Origin: Pikeienuella piscinae
Lineage (GTDB): Bacteria > Pseudomonadota > Alphaproteobacteria > Rhodobacterales > Rhodobacteraceae
Direction: 5' to 3'
Assembly (NCBI RefSeq): GCF_011044155.1
Contig: NZ_CP049056.1
Span: forward strand, 3,848,001-3,912,000
DNA: 64,000 nucleotides
Part shown: one piece after another, positions 16,865-26,136 of the stretch
Layout of the letters: every line of letters starts with the position of its first letter
Numbering within the stretch: the first letter of the stretch is position 1
Notes under the pieces: model-generated
What the model was told of the DNA's origin: nothing
Seen by the model: the letters and a program-made list of their open reading frames with translations, nothing else
Database searches by the model: none
Position numbers and translations under genes: made by a program

Positions 16865-17779
16865 ATGGCGCCAGCGCCGGAAACGCCGCCGCGCGCGGAG
16901 CGCCTGATCGCGCTTTTCCTTGATTCAATGCGCGCGGAGCGGGGCGCCGCCGACAACACCGTGAGCGCTTACGCGCGCGATCTCTCGGCCTACGCCGCGC
17001 ATGTAGAGGCGGCGGGCGGGACGTTGCTCGACGCCGGGCGGGACGCGCTGGAAAGCTGGCTGGCGGCGCTGGAGGCGGAGGGCCGCGCCCCGGCGACGCG
17101 GGCGCGACGGCTTTCGGCGGCGCGTCAGCTCCATCGCTTCCTTTATGACGACGGGTGGCGCGAAGACGACCCAGCAGCGCGGATGACGGGGCCGCGAAAG
17201 CGCCGGCCGTTGCCGAAGACGCTGTCGATGGCGGAGGTCGAAGCGCTCATCGAGGCGGCGCGCGAAGACGGGCTTCGGTCCTGTTGCCTGATGGAGCTTC
17301 TCTACGCGACGGGGATGCGCGTGAGCGAGCTCGTCTCGTTGCCGGTGGCGGCGGCGCGGGGCGATCCGCGGATGATCCTTGTGAAAGGCAAGGGCGGGAA
17401 GGAGCGGCTGACCCCGCTCTCCGCCCCCGCGCGCGACGCGCTCCGCGCCTGGCTGGCGCTGCGGGACGCGGATCCGAAGCTGAAGAAGAGCGCGTTCCTC
17501 TTTCCAGGCGGCGGCGCTTCGGGGCATCTGACGCGGGTCCGGTTCTACCAGATGGTGAAGGACCTGGCGGCGGCGGCGGGCATCAGCCCGAAGCGGGTCT
17601 CGCCGCACACGCTGCGGCACGCCTTCGCTTCGCATCTGCTGGCGAACGGCGCCGACCTGCGCTCCATACAGGAGCTGCTGGGTCATGCCGACATCTCCAC
17701 GACGGAGATCTACACCCATGTTCAGGAAGAGCGGCTGAAGGCGCTGGTCACGGAAAAGCACCCGTTGGCGCGGGAATGA
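16865..17779 (+). CDS. xerD: Tyrosine recombinase XerD
   Basis: The 304-residue protein has an N-terminal SAM-like core-binding domain (about 10-100) and a C-terminal catalytic domain. The catalytic residues are visible: Arg in LLYATGMRVSELVSL, Lys in VKGKGGKERLTPL, HxxR in SPHTLRHAFASHLL, the second His in LLGHADISTTEIYTHV and the nucleophilic Tyr in the same block. It resolves chromosome dimers at dif with XerC. Nothing around it suggests it is a phage integrase. It follows the 47-residue membrane peptide without a gap. Confidence 0.93.
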   Translation: MAPAPETPPRAERLIALFLDSMRAERGAADNTVSAYARDLSAYAAHVEAAGGTLLDAGRDALESWLAALEAEGRAPATRARRLSAARQLHRFLYDDGWREDDPAARMTGPRKRRPLPKTLSMAEVEALIEAAREDGLRSCCLMELLYATGMRVSELVSLPVAAARGDPRMILVKGKGGKERLTPLSAPARDALRAWLALRDADPKLKKSAFLFPGGGASGHLTRVRFYQMVKDLAAAAGISPKRVSPHTLRHAFASHLLANGADLRSIQELLGHADISTTEIYTHVQEERLKALVTEKHPLARE

Positions 17780-17841
17780 CGCGGGTCGTCTTGACGCCCG
17801 CGCGCCGCGCCGCATGTCGAGGGTTTTGAGGAGCGCGCCTG

Positions 17842-19620
17842 ATGACGAACGACCAGATCATCCTTTTCGTCATTTTCGGCGGGGTTTTCGCGCTTCTGAT
17901 CTGGGGGCGCTGGCGTTATGATCTCGTGGCTTTCGGGGCGCTTCTGGTCGGGGTTCTCGCCGGGGTCGTGCCATCGGAGAAGGCGTTCGAAGGGTTCGGC
18001 CACCCGGCGACGCTGGTCGTCGCGCTGGTCCTCGTCGTCTCCGCCGGGCTGGTGCGCTCGGGCGCGGTCTTTCTGATCACCCGCACGCTGATCGACAGCG
18101 CCCGGCCCCTCGGCCAGCACATCACCATCATGGGCGGTGTCGGGGCGGTGCTCTCGGGTTTCATGAACAATGTCGCGGCGCTGGCGCTGCTGATGCCGGT
18201 CGATATCCAGACCGCGAAGAAGGCGAAGCGGAATGTCGCGTTGAGCCTGATGCCGCTTTCCTTCGCGACGATCCTCGGCGGCATGGTGACGATGATCGGA
18301 ACGCCGCCGAACATCATCATCGCGACGATCCGGCAGGAGCGGCTGGGCGCCCCCTTCAGGATGTTCGACTTCGCCCCGGTCGGCGCGATCGCGGCCATCG
18401 CCGGGCTTGTCTTCGTCGCATTGGTGGGCTGGCGGCTGATCCCGAGGCGCGACGACGCGAGCGCCGGCGAGAGCCTCATGGATCTGAAGCAGTTCGTCGC
18501 CGAACTGAGCGTGCCGGAGGAGGCGGGGATCATCGGCAAGCAGGTCCGCGCGCTTTACGATGAGGCGGAGAGCGCCGATGTCGCCATCATCGGACTCGTG
18601 CGCGACGGCAAGCGCCGCTACGGCACGGCGCGCGACATCGTGATCCGCGCCGGCGACGCCCTGGTGATCGAAGCGACGCCGGAGGCGCTGGAGGAGTTCC
18701 GGAGCGCGCTTTCCCTCACCTTTTCCGAGGGCGAGAAGCAGGAGCGGCTCGACGCCGCCTCCGAAGGCGTGGAACTGTTCGAGGTGGTGGTGCCCGAGCA
18801 GGCGCGCATCGCCGACAAGACCGCGCAATCCATCGGGCTTTCATGGCGGCGCGACGCGGTGCTGATGGGCATATCGCGGAGCGGAAAGCGGATCACCGAG
18901 CAGGTCAGGAAGACCGTCGTGCGCCCCGGCGATATTCTGCTTCTTCTCGCCCCGGCGGAGACGGCGCGCGACGTTACGCAATGGCTTGGCTGCTTGCCGT
19001 TGGCGGAGCGCGGGCTGGCGGTGACGCAGGACGGCAAGACCTGGGCCGCGATCGGCATCTTCGCGGCGGCGGTGGCCGCGGCGAGCTTCGGTCTCGTCTA
19101 CATGCCGGTCGCGCTGGGCGTCGTCGTCGCGCTTTACACGATCACCCGGATCATCCCGCTTTCCGAGGTCTATAATCACATCGAATGGCCGGTCGTCGTG
19201 CTGCTCGGCTCGATGATCCCGCTCGGCGCGGCGCTGGAATCGTCGGGCGGGACCACGCTGATCGCCGGCTGGCTCACGCAACTGACGGCGGGGGCGCCGG
19301 TCTGGGTCGCGCTCACGGTGCTGATGGTGGTGACGATGTCGCTCTCGGACGTGCTGAACAACACCGCGACCGCGATCGTCGCGGCGCCGGTCGGCATCTC
19401 GATGGCGGAATCGCTGGACGTTTCGCCCGACCCCTTCCTGATGGCGGTGGCGGTCGCGGCCTCCTGCGCCTTTCTCACTCCGATCGGGCACAAGAACAAC
19501 ACGCTGATCCTCGGCCCCGGCGGCTACGCCTTTGGGGACTACTGGCGCATGGGGTTGCCCCTAGAAGTGCTGGTGATCGCGGTTTCGATTCCGTCGATTC
19601 TGGTGTTCTGGCCACTTTGA
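17842..19620 (+). CDS. SLC13/DASS-type permease with RCK_C (TrkA-C) domains
   Basis: This 592-residue membrane protein has about 11 predicted helices in two halves. Between them, at about residues 205-385, lie two soluble RCK_C/TrkA-C domains (for example DIVIRAGDALVIEATPEALEEF and KTVVRPGDILLLLAPAE). The membrane part has the paired SNT/T-P-type loops: FMNNVAALALLMPV, MIGTPPNIIIA in the first half and LNNTATAIVAAPV, LTPIGHKNNTLILGPGGY in the second. The family imports sodium-coupled anions such as sulfate or dicarboxylates; the actual substrate is not evident. It is followed by an AT-richer island. Confidence 0.88.
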   Translation: MTNDQIILFVIFGGVFALLIWGRWRYDLVAFGALLVGVLAGVVPSEKAFEGFGHPATLVVALVLVVSAGLVRSGAVFLITRTLIDSARPLGQHITIMGGVGAVLSGFMNNVAALALLMPVDIQTAKKAKRNVALSLMPLSFATILGGMVTMIGTPPNIIIATIRQERLGAPFRMFDFAPVGAIAAIAGLVFVALVGWRLIPRRDDASAGESLMDLKQFVAELSVPEEAGIIGKQVRALYDEAESADVAIIGLVRDGKRRYGTARDIVIRAGDALVIEATPEALEEFRSALSLTFSEGEKQERLDAASEGVELFEVVVPEQARIADKTAQSIGLSWRRDAVLMGISRSGKRITEQVRKTVVRPGDILLLLAPAETARDVTQWLGCLPLAERGLAVTQDGKTWAAIGIFAAAVAAASFGLVYMPVALGVVVALYTITRIIPLSEVYNHIEWPVVVLLGSMIPLGAALESSGGTTLIAGWLTQLTAGAPVWVALTVLMVVTMSLSDVLNNTATAIVAAPVGISMAESLDVSPDPFLMAVAVAASCAFLTPIGHKNNTLILGPGGYAFGDYWRMGLPLEVLVIAVSIPSILVFWPL

Positions 19621-20477
19621 GGGCGAGCCAACTTAGGAGGCTGCATAGATGCGAGACATCAATGAGGATGGTCAATTGCAGATAACCGCTGGAGCGGTGC
19701 TTGTACATCGATCCAGACTGGTGCGATGGATTCCTGATCGCTTAAAATTCGTCCCGGTGCCACGTGAGTGCTTCGAATATTCTTGGAAAATGGATATAGA
19801 CCCGACCTTTGGACGCCTGATCTGTTGGATTCAGTTCTCTGCTGGAATGGAGTTTTGATTGAAGGGCCTGTGTCTCTTGAACAATATTGATATTCGTAGG
19901 TCAATATGTGTGGGGCGCTACCCCGACGCAGATATTGAGGAATGGGCGCGAGAATATAACACGTGCTGGCGCAGTTGTGGGACGGTTTCGGTATCCAGTT
20001 ATAGGACGCTTGGCGATATTACGAGAATGTCGGGGAACCCTCCGACCTCTTTTCTTTCCCAGTTAATGGAAATTCGGGAATTTAGAGAAGACGATCGACA
20101 GATCGTCCGGGCAGCCTTCCATTTCCTGACAAAGACCATTCGAAACAGAGATGCCCATGGCTACGTGCCGAACGTCCGAGATTCGCACCACAATCTGGTC
20201 CCGAAGCTTTTTGTACGGTGCCTTAACATAACCTCGGCTTTGATTCCTGAAGGGCCTTCATCTCTGGATAAGTGGATTAAGGAACAAAATGAGTTGGTGG
20301 CCTCAGTTCGCAACTAATTAGTATGGAGACACAATGTCTCCCGTGGCGGTTGTTGTGCGACATCAGACAAGAACCATAATGTGGATACATATGGGGACAG
20401 CCGACATCATGCGGTCAGCCGCTTCGTTCGCAGGGCCACTGTTTCCTCGTCAAGATGAACGCTGACGGTGGCCGCCC
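19621..20477. other. AT-richer accessory island between the permease gene and trmB
   Basis: Base composition shifts visibly here compared with both flanks: many AT-rich codons (ttaaaattc, aatattg, ttagtatgg) in an otherwise very GC-rich window. It contains one broken gene (19649-20317) and, after it, about 160 bases in which I see no gene. No insertion sequence ends, direct repeats or integrase were found at the borders. Horizontal acquisition is an inference from composition and position. Confidence 0.55.
19649..20317 (+). pseudogene. HEPN-like gene interrupted by an in-frame TGA
   Basis: A strong ribosome site (AGGAGG at 19635-19640) precedes an ATG at 19649. The frame runs 69 codons, hits TGA at 19856-19858, and then continues in the same frame for 152 codons to 20317. 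Across the stop the protein reads smoothly (SAGMEF, then LKGLCLLNNIDIRR), so one gene with a nonsense codon is more likely than two genes. The second part contains TIRNRDAH (RNRDAH at 20141-20158), an R-x4-H motif as in HEPN ribonucleases, followed by NVRDSHHNLVPKLF. HEPN proteins often act in toxin-antitoxin or defence systems. The family call is tentative; restart at TTG 19859 is possible. Confidence 0.55.
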
Positions 20478-21200
20478 TCAACATCTCACAAACGTCAGAT
20501 AACACGGCGTCCGGCCCTCCCTGAGCGCCTTCGCTTCATAACGGGTGCCGGGCCAGTCGGGCCAGGGGCGGCGCCAGTCTTCGGGGCGCTCGGCCGTCCA
20601 GCGGAACTGGGGGAAGGGGCGCACCGCCTCCAGCGAGTGGCGGATGTAGTCGGGAATGTCCGAGGCGATGTGGAGCCGGGCGCCGGGGGCGGCGATCCGG
20701 GCGAGGTGGGGCAGGTTGTCCGGGCCGATGAAGCGGCGATTGTGATGGCGCGTCTTCGGCCAAGGGTCGGGGTAGTTGACGAAGATGCGGGTGAAGGCGC
20801 CGTCATGCGCGACGTCGAAAATCTCCCGCGCGTCGCCGGCATGGAGGCGGATATTCGTCGGGCCGGCGCGCTCTATGGCGGAAAGGCACATCGCGACGCC
20901 GTTCACGAAGGGCTCGCACCCGATCAGCAGGACATCCGGGTTCGCCGCCGCCATCGCGACCAGATGCTCGCCGCCGCCGAAGCCGATCTCCAGCCATGTC
21001 TCGCGCGCGCCGGGGGCGAGGGCCCTGAAGTCGACCGGGTGACGCTCGGGGTTTTCCGCCCAGGCGACGCCGGGCGGGGCGAGTTCGGGCAGGCGTTCGT
21101 CCAGAAGCGCCTGCTGGTGCTTTCGCAGGGTCTTGCCGTGGCGGCGCCCGTAGAAATTGCGCCAGGGCGCGCCGTCCTCACGCGGGGTGAGCTTGCCCAT
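20478..21200 (-). CDS. trmB: tRNA (guanine-N7)-methyltransferase
   Basis: The 240-residue protein forms m7G46 in tRNA. The SAM-binding block LEIGFGGGEHLVAMA is followed by IGCEPFVNG, then RIFVNYPDPWPKTRHHNRRFI, the diagnostic PDPWPK(x)RHxKRR-type motif, with Asn replacing the more usual Lys in HHNRRF. It follows metK with about 30 bases between, in the same direction, as in related genomes. Confidence 0.94.
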   Translation of the reverse strand: MGKLTPREDGAPWRNFYGRRHGKTLRKHQQALLDERLPELAPPGVAWAENPERHPVDFRALAPGARETWLEIGFGGGEHLVAMAAANPDVLLIGCEPFVNGVAMCLSAIERAGPTNIRLHAGDAREIFDVAHDGAFTRIFVNYPDPWPKTRHHNRRFIGPDNLPHLARIAAPGARLHIASDIPDYIRHSLEAVRPFPQFRWTAERPEDWRRPWPDWPGTRYEAKALREGRTPCYLTFVRC

Positions 21201-21230
21201 GCCGGTGCGGGAGTCGACGCCGGGCCCGAC

Positions 21231-22397
21231 TCAGAGCGCGGCCCGCAGCGCCTCCGCGAGGTCGGTCCGCTCCCACGAGAAGCCGCCCTCGTTATCCGGC
21301 GCGCGGCCGAAATGGCCATAGGCGGCGGTGCGCTGGTAGATCGGCCGGTTGAGTTCGAGATGGGTGCGGATGCCGCGCGGCGTCAGGTCCATCGCCTTCG
21401 CCACCGCCTTTTCGATGGCGGCTTCGTCGGCCTCGCCGGTGCCGTGCGTGTCGACATAGATCGACAGCGGCCGCGCGACGCCGATCGCGTAGGAAAGCTG
21501 GAGCGTGCAGCGCGCCGCGAGGCCCGCCGCGACGACGTTCTTCGCCAGATAGCGCGCGGCGTAGGCGGCCGAACGGTCGACCTTGGTCGGGTCCTTGCCG
21601 GAGAAGGCGCCGCCGCCATGCGGCGCGGCGCCGCCATAGGTGTCGACGATGATCTTGCGGCCGGTCAGCCCGGCGTCGCCGTCGGGGCCGCCGATGACGA
21701 ACTTGCCGGTCGGGTTCACGTGCCAGACCGTCTCATCGACGATCCAGCCCTCGGGAAGCGCCTCACGGATATGCGGCTCGACGACGGCGCGGACATCCGC
21801 TGAGGTCATCGACGAGTCGAGATGCTGGGTCGAGAGCACGATCGAGGAGACGCCGACAGGTTTGCCGTCGGCGTAGCGGACGGTGATCTGCGATTTCGCG
21901 TCCGGGCCGAGCGTCGGCTCGGCGCCGGATTTCCGCACCGCTGCGAGACGGTGCAGGATGGCGTGAGCGAAGTGAATCGGGGCCGGCATCAGTTCCGGGG
22001 TCTCGTCGCAGGCGTAGCCGAACATGATGCCCTGGTCGCCGGCGCCCTCGTCCTTTTCGGCGGCGCTGTCGACGCCCTGCGCGATGTCGGAGCTCTGCGC
22101 GTGGAGATGCTGCTCCACCTCCATGTTGGCCCAGTGAAAGCCGTCCTGCTCATAGCCGATGTCGCGCACGCACTGGCGGGCGATCTCCTCGACCTGGCGG
22201 AGCACGGTGGCGGGGCCGCGCACCTCGCCGGCGATCACGACGCGGTTGGTGGTGGCGAGCGTCTCGCAAGCGACGCGCGCCTCGGGGTCTTCGGCCAGAA
22301 AAGCGTCGAGCACGGCGTCGGAGATGCGGTCGCAAACCTTGTCCGGATGGCCTTCAGAAACGGATTCAGAAGTGAAAAGATAGTCACTGCGCGCCAT
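21231..22397 (-). CDS. metK: S-adenosylmethionine synthetase
   Basis: The 388-residue enzyme makes SAM from methionine and ATP. The N-terminus [25 protein letters not shown], the hexapeptide-type [12 protein letters not shown], and [22 protein letters not shown] (P-loop-like block) are all present. It sits upstream of trmB, a SAM user. The 100-base leader has a possible CGATCC...GGATCG hairpin but I could not match it to the SAM/SAH or SAM-II riboswitch consensus. Confidence 0.96.
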   Translation of the reverse strand: MARSDYLFTSESVSEGHPDKVCDRISDAVLDAFLAEDPEARVACETLATTNRVVIAGEVRGPATVLRQVEEIARQCVRDIGYEQDGFHWANMEVEQHLHAQSSDIAQGVDSAAEKDEGAGDQGIMFGYACDETPELMPAPIHFAHAILHRLAAVRKSGAEPTLGPDAKSQITVRYADGKPVGVSSIVLSTQHLDSSMTSADVRAVVEPHIREALPEGWIVDETVWHVNPTGKFVIGGPDGDAGLTGRKIIVDTYGGAAPHGGGAFSGKDPTKVDRSAAYAARYLAKNVVAAGLAARCTLQLSYAIGVARPLSIYVDTHGTGEADEAAIEKAVAKAMDLTPRGIRTHLELNRPIYQRTAAYGHFGRAPDNEGGFSWERTDLAEALRAAL

Positions 22398-22498
22398 CGC
22401 GTCGCCCTCCGAGGTGATGCGTCGATCCGGTTAGAGGGATCGGATGAAAGTCCCGCGCGGGTTTATGCGCGCGCCGAAGGCGGGTCAACCGACGAGGC

Positions 22499-22915
22499 TC
22501 ACGATTCGCCGGCGACGGAACGCACGAGTTCGGCGAGATGCCGGCGCGTCGCCTGGTCGGTGATGCGGTGGAAGGAGCGATTCAGCTCCAGCCCCTCGGC
22601 GGTGGCGACGTAGTCGGCGACGCGGATATCACCGGGTTGTTCGGCCTTGCGCTTCGGCGCGTCCTTGGCGAGCCCGGCGGCGGCCTCGTCGGGCAATTCG
22701 TCGAAGAAGAACTGGATCGGCGCGTCGAGCACCCGCGAGATCGCGAAGAGCCGGCTGGCGCCGATCCGGTTCGCGCCTTTCTCGTATTTCTGGATCTGCT
22801 GGAATGTCAGGCCGAGCAGGCGGCCCAGCCGTTCCTGGCTCATGCCCAGCGTCATTCGGCGGAGCCGCACGCGCGAGCCGACATGAACGTCGACCGGATT
22901 CGGCGTCTTCAACAC
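22499..22915 (-). CDS. XRE-family helix-turn-helix regulator
   Basis: I chose the GTG at 22915 (138 residues), preceded by GAAGGGG; the frame is open to an ATG at 22987 but that extension is a run of Arg. The HTH domain reads VGSRVRLRRMTLGMSQERLGRLLGLTFQQIQKYEKGANRIGASRLFAI in register with Cro/CI proteins. The remaining 70 residues are a partly acidic tail with no known domain. It lies between lnt and metK and in the same direction; this placement recurs in relatives. Target genes are unknown, possibly methionine or envelope functions. Confidence 0.85.
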   Translation of the reverse strand: MLKTPNPVDVHVGSRVRLRRMTLGMSQERLGRLLGLTFQQIQKYEKGANRIGASRLFAISRVLDAPIQFFFDELPDEAAAGLAKDAPKRKAEQPGDIRVADYVATAEGLELNRSFHRITDQATRRHLAELVRSVAGES

Positions 22916-23086
22916 AATAATCCCCTTCAATTCTTCGGCGCGTCCACGTCGCCGGCGGCGCGCCGGCCGAACGGGGCGTGCGCTCACCCAATATTCGCCG
23001 GCGCCGGTCGTCGGTCCGGTTATTGCGGCCGGCAGCTAAACGCGACGAAAACAGGTTTCCAAACAGTTTCTCGCGTCGCTCGCCTT

Positions 23087-24637
23087 CTAGTCGTCATGGC
23101 GCCGACCCCGAGTTGAAATGAGGAGCGCGGCGCAGAGCATGAGAGTTGTAAATAGTTCATCGTGACGAAAATAAGGCGGCGGGGGAATCGAATCAGGTAA
23201 GCGCACGTTGAACGCGCCGTCGCGACCACGCCCGATTGCGGCGAGAGCGCGGCCATAGGGATCGATCATGGCCGAGCGGCCCCGGTTCGCGGAGCGGGCG
23301 ACGGGCAGCCCGGTTTCGATCGCACGCATCCGCGCCATGGCGAAATGCTGCGCCGGCCCGGCCCAGCCGCCGAACCAGCCGTCATTCGTGACGAGCACGA
23401 GCCAGTCGGCGCCCGAAGCGGCGTGCGCGGTTTCACGCGGGAAGATCATCTCATAGCAGATCAGCGGCGCAAAGGGCGGGACGCCCGCGGCGCGCATCGG
23501 CGCATGGCCATCGCCCGGAACGATGCCGCCGCCGATCCCGGCGATGCTGGAGAGCCCGATCCGCGAAAGCAAGTCGCCGAGCGGCAGGTATTCGCCGAAA
23601 GGCACGAGGTGCACCTTGTCGAACGGCTCCGAAAGGCCGTCCGCGCCGAGAACGAAGAGGCTGTTGCGCCAGCGCGCGCCGCGTTCGATCTTCGCTTCGG
23701 GGCCCTTGTCGAGCCGGAGCGAGCCGAGCGCCAGGGCGCTCGGCCCCAGCGCGGCCCGGATTGCGACCTGCGCGCCGGGGGCCATGTCGATCGGGAAGGT
23801 CACCGCGCTTTCCGGCCAGATGACGAGCGCCGGCCGCTCCCCTTCGGGGTCGACGGAGAGCGCGAGAAGCCGTTCAAAGATCGGCTTCGCCTGATCCGGC
23901 GCCCATTTCTCATTCTGGTCGATGTCGGTCTGGAGGATGCGGATCAGCGGGCGCGCCCCGTCCGGGGCGGGGGCGGGGACGGGCGGGCGCGCCCAACCCC
24001 AGACCCAGAGGAGAGAGAGCGCCGGAAGTGTCAGCAGCGCCGGCGCGAAGGCGCGCGGCTTTCGCAGCAGCGCGCCCGGCGCAAGCATCCCGGCGAAGGT
24101 CAGGAAGCTCAGCGCGTAAGGGCCGATCAGCGCCGCCGCCTGCGCGAGCGGCGTCTCGACCCAGCCATAGACGGGCAGCGCCCAGGGAAAGCCGGTGAGA
24201 ACGTAGCTCCGCGCGAACTCCGCCGCCGCCCAGGCGGCGGCGAGCGCCAGCGGCCCGCCGATGAAGCGCCCGAGCCGCCAGGCGAGCCAGAACCCCGCCG
24301 CCCAGAAGAGCGCGAGGCCGCCGGCCATGAGCAGGAGCGCGAAAGGGGCCATCCAGCCGTGGCGGGCGGCGTCGACCAGGAAGGGCTCGATGATCCAGTG
24401 CAGCGCCAGCGCGAAATGCGCCGCGCCCGCCGCCCAGCCGGTGAAAAAGACCGCCCGGCCGGGGCGTTCGTCCGCCCGCGCCGCGCTCCAGAGGAGATAG
24501 AGCAGGGGGCCGGCGAGGAAGAAGGCCGGCCAGAACCCGAGGGGCGGTTGCGCGAGCGCCATCAGCGCCCCCGCGAGCGCCGTCAGGGCGAGCCGGAGGC
24601 GCGGCGCGCGCGCGTCCAGTGCGCCGCCGACGCGCAT
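23087..24637 (-). CDS. lnt: Apolipoprotein N-acyltransferase
   Basis: The 516-residue inner-membrane enzyme adds the third acyl chain to lipoproteins. The N-terminal half has about six hydrophobic helices; the C-terminal half is a nitrilase-type domain with the catalytic Glu in LVIWPESAVTFP, Lys in FDKVHLVPFGEYLPL, and Cys in APLICYEMIFP. It follows the corC-like gene with an 8-base gap. The protein ends with a short basic tail after a last hydrophobic helix. Confidence 0.95.
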   Translation of the reverse strand: MRVGGALDARAPRLRLALTALAGALMALAQPPLGFWPAFFLAGPLLYLLWSAARADERPGRAVFFTGWAAGAAHFALALHWIIEPFLVDAARHGWMAPFALLLMAGGLALFWAAGFWLAWRLGRFIGGPLALAAAWAAAEFARSYVLTGFPWALPVYGWVETPLAQAAALIGPYALSFLTFAGMLAPGALLRKPRAFAPALLTLPALSLLWVWGWARPPVPAPAPDGARPLIRILQTDIDQNEKWAPDQAKPIFERLLALSVDPEGERPALVIWPESAVTFPIDMAPGAQVAIRAALGPSALALGSLRLDKGPEAKIERGARWRNSLFVLGADGLSEPFDKVHLVPFGEYLPLGDLLSRIGLSSIAGIGGGIVPGDGHAPMRAAGVPPFAPLICYEMIFPRETAHAASGADWLVLVTNDGWFGGWAGPAQHFAMARMRAIETGLPVARSANRGRSAMIDPYGRALAAIGRGRDGAFNVRLPDSIPPPPYFRHDELFTTLMLCAALLISTRGRRHDD

Positions 24638-24645
24638 GGCCGGAG

Positions 24646-25599
24646 CTACTCCGCCGCTTCCGTCGCGGCGCGCTCGGCATCGAAGAGCCGCACCCGCAGC
24701 CGTTTGATGCGCCGCGGATCGGCGTCGATCACCTCGAATTCGTGGCCGTCGGGGTGGCGGATCACCTCGCCACGCTCCGGCACCCGGTTTGAGAGCATGA
24801 ACACCAGTCCGCCGAGCGTGTCGACCTCCTCGTCGAGATCGTCGGGCAACAGGTCGACGCGGGCTTCCGCCTCAAAATCGGAGAGCTCGGCGCGGGCGTT
24901 GGCCGCGTAGACGCCAGGGGCCTCGCGCCGCCAGGCCTCCTCGTCCGCCTCGTCATGCTCGTCCTCGATATCGCCGACGATCTGCTCGACGAGGTCCTCG
25001 ATCGTGACGAGCCCGTCGACGCCGCCATATTCGTCGACCACCAGCGCCATGTGGATGCGCCGCTGCTGCATGCGCTGCAGCAGCCGGCCCGAGAGCATCG
25101 ACGGCGGAACGACCAGCATCTGGCGGATGATATCCTCCAGCCGGAACGGCTTCGCCGCCTCCGCTTCGGCCGCGTCCCCGCCGGCGAAGCCGCGCGCCAG
25201 CGCGACGTCCTTCACATGGACGAAGCCGACCGGGTCGTCGAGCGTCTCGCGGTAGACCGGGAGACGCGAATGGGCGCCGGCGCGAAACGCGTCCGTCAGC
25301 TCCGCCAGGCTCGCGTTGACCTCCACCGCGACGATATCGGCGCGGGGGATCATTATGTCGTCGACCCGCTGGCCGCGCATCATGCGGACATTGGTGAGAA
25401 GGGCGCGCTCATTCGCGGTTTCGGCGGTTTCGGCGGCGCCGACCTCATGGCCGTTGCTCAGACCGAGAAGACGCGCCAGAAATCCGCGTTGTCGTCCGTT
25501 TTCGTCCTCGGGCGCTTCGTCGCCGCGTTCCTCGCCCGCGGCCGCGTTCTGGTCCCTGGCGCCCGTTTCGGGCGATCTGTCCTCTGCCATCGTCTCCAA
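24646..25599 (-). CDS. CorC/HlyC-family CBS-domain protein
   Basis: A 317-residue soluble protein with two CBS domains (MIPRADIVAVEVNASLAELTDAF and PPSMLSGRLLQRMQQRRIHMALVVDEYGGVDGLVTIEDLVEQIVGDIEDEHDE) and a C-terminal CorC_HlyC transporter-associated domain (LGGLVFMLSNRVPERGEVI). There is no membrane segment, so it is the short CorC form. It may help magnesium or cobalt efflux, but this is uncertain. Standard neighbours are ybeY upstream and lnt downstream, both present here. Confidence 0.9.
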   Translation of the reverse strand: METMAEDRSPETGARDQNAAAGEERGDEAPEDENGRQRGFLARLLGLSNGHEVGAAETAETANERALLTNVRMMRGQRVDDIMIPRADIVAVEVNASLAELTDAFRAGAHSRLPVYRETLDDPVGFVHVKDVALARGFAGGDAAEAEAAKPFRLEDIIRQMLVVPPSMLSGRLLQRMQQRRIHMALVVDEYGGVDGLVTIEDLVEQIVGDIEDEHDEADEEAWRREAPGVYAANARAELSDFEAEARVDLLPDDLDEEVDTLGGLVFMLSNRVPERGEVIRHPDGHEFEVIDADPRRIKRLRVRLFDAERAATEAAE

Positions 25600-25622
25600 T
25601 CCGCCGCGGCGCGCCGCAGGCT

Positions 25623-26129
25623 TCAGCAGCGCGCGACCGCGTAGGGATCGGCGATCCCCATCGCGCCGAGCGCCCGACGCTCCAGCCCTTCCATCAGTTC
25701 GGCGTCCGCGTCGGTCTCGTGGTCATAGCCTAAAAGATGGAGAACGCCATGCGCAAAGAGGTGCGCGAAATGTCGCTCGACCGAGAGATGTTGCTCCCGC
25801 GCCTCGGTTTCAATGGTCTCGCGCGCCAGCGCGATGTCGCCGAGGGTGGCGTCGGGCGGCGGGGCGGGGTGCGCGCCGGGGCGCGGCGGGGCGAGGGCGT
25901 GCGCCGGCCAGCTCAGCACGTTGGTCGCCGCCGCCTTGCCGCGAAAGCCCCGATTGAGTTCCGAAATGCGCGCGTCGTGGCAGAGGAGAACGCTGATCTC
26001 GGCCTCCGGCGGCGTGCGCCCGGCGGCGATCAGCGCCTGTTCGGCGGCGCGAAGCGCGACTTCGCGATACCAGGGCGCGGCGTTGTCCCAGGCCGGGTCC
26101 TCGACGTTGAACTCGATGGAGATCGTCAT
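25623..26129 (-). CDS. ybeY: Endoribonuclease YbeY
   Basis: I chose the ATG at 26129 (168 residues). The zinc-binding motif [16 protein letters not shown] near the C-terminus is diagnostic: three His ligands in H-x3-H-x5-H. The earlier block [19 protein letters not shown] is also typical. YbeY matures 16S rRNA and takes part in ribosome quality control. It is 7 bases downstream of phoH and upstream of the corC-like gene. Confidence 0.93.
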   Translation of the reverse strand: MTISIEFNVEDPAWDNAAPWYREVALRAAEQALIAAGRTPPEAEISVLLCHDARISELNRGFRGKAAATNVLSWPAHALAPPRPGAHPAPPPDATLGDIALARETIETEAREQHLSVERHFAHLFAHGVLHLLGYDHETDADAELMEGLERRALGAMGIADPYAVARC

Positions 26130-26136
26130 GCCCCGC

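Noticed and set aside
19856-19858. The in-frame TGA as a selenocysteine codon
   Set aside because: There is no obvious SECIS-type hairpin directly after it and the surrounding residues do not resemble any known selenoprotein. A nonsense mutation is simpler.
22398-22498. A SAM-sensing riboswitch in the metK leader
   Set aside because: SAM/SAH and SAM-II riboswitches are known in this group of bacteria, but I could not find their conserved core sequences here, only a short CGATCC/GGATCG hairpin. A covariance-model search would settle it.
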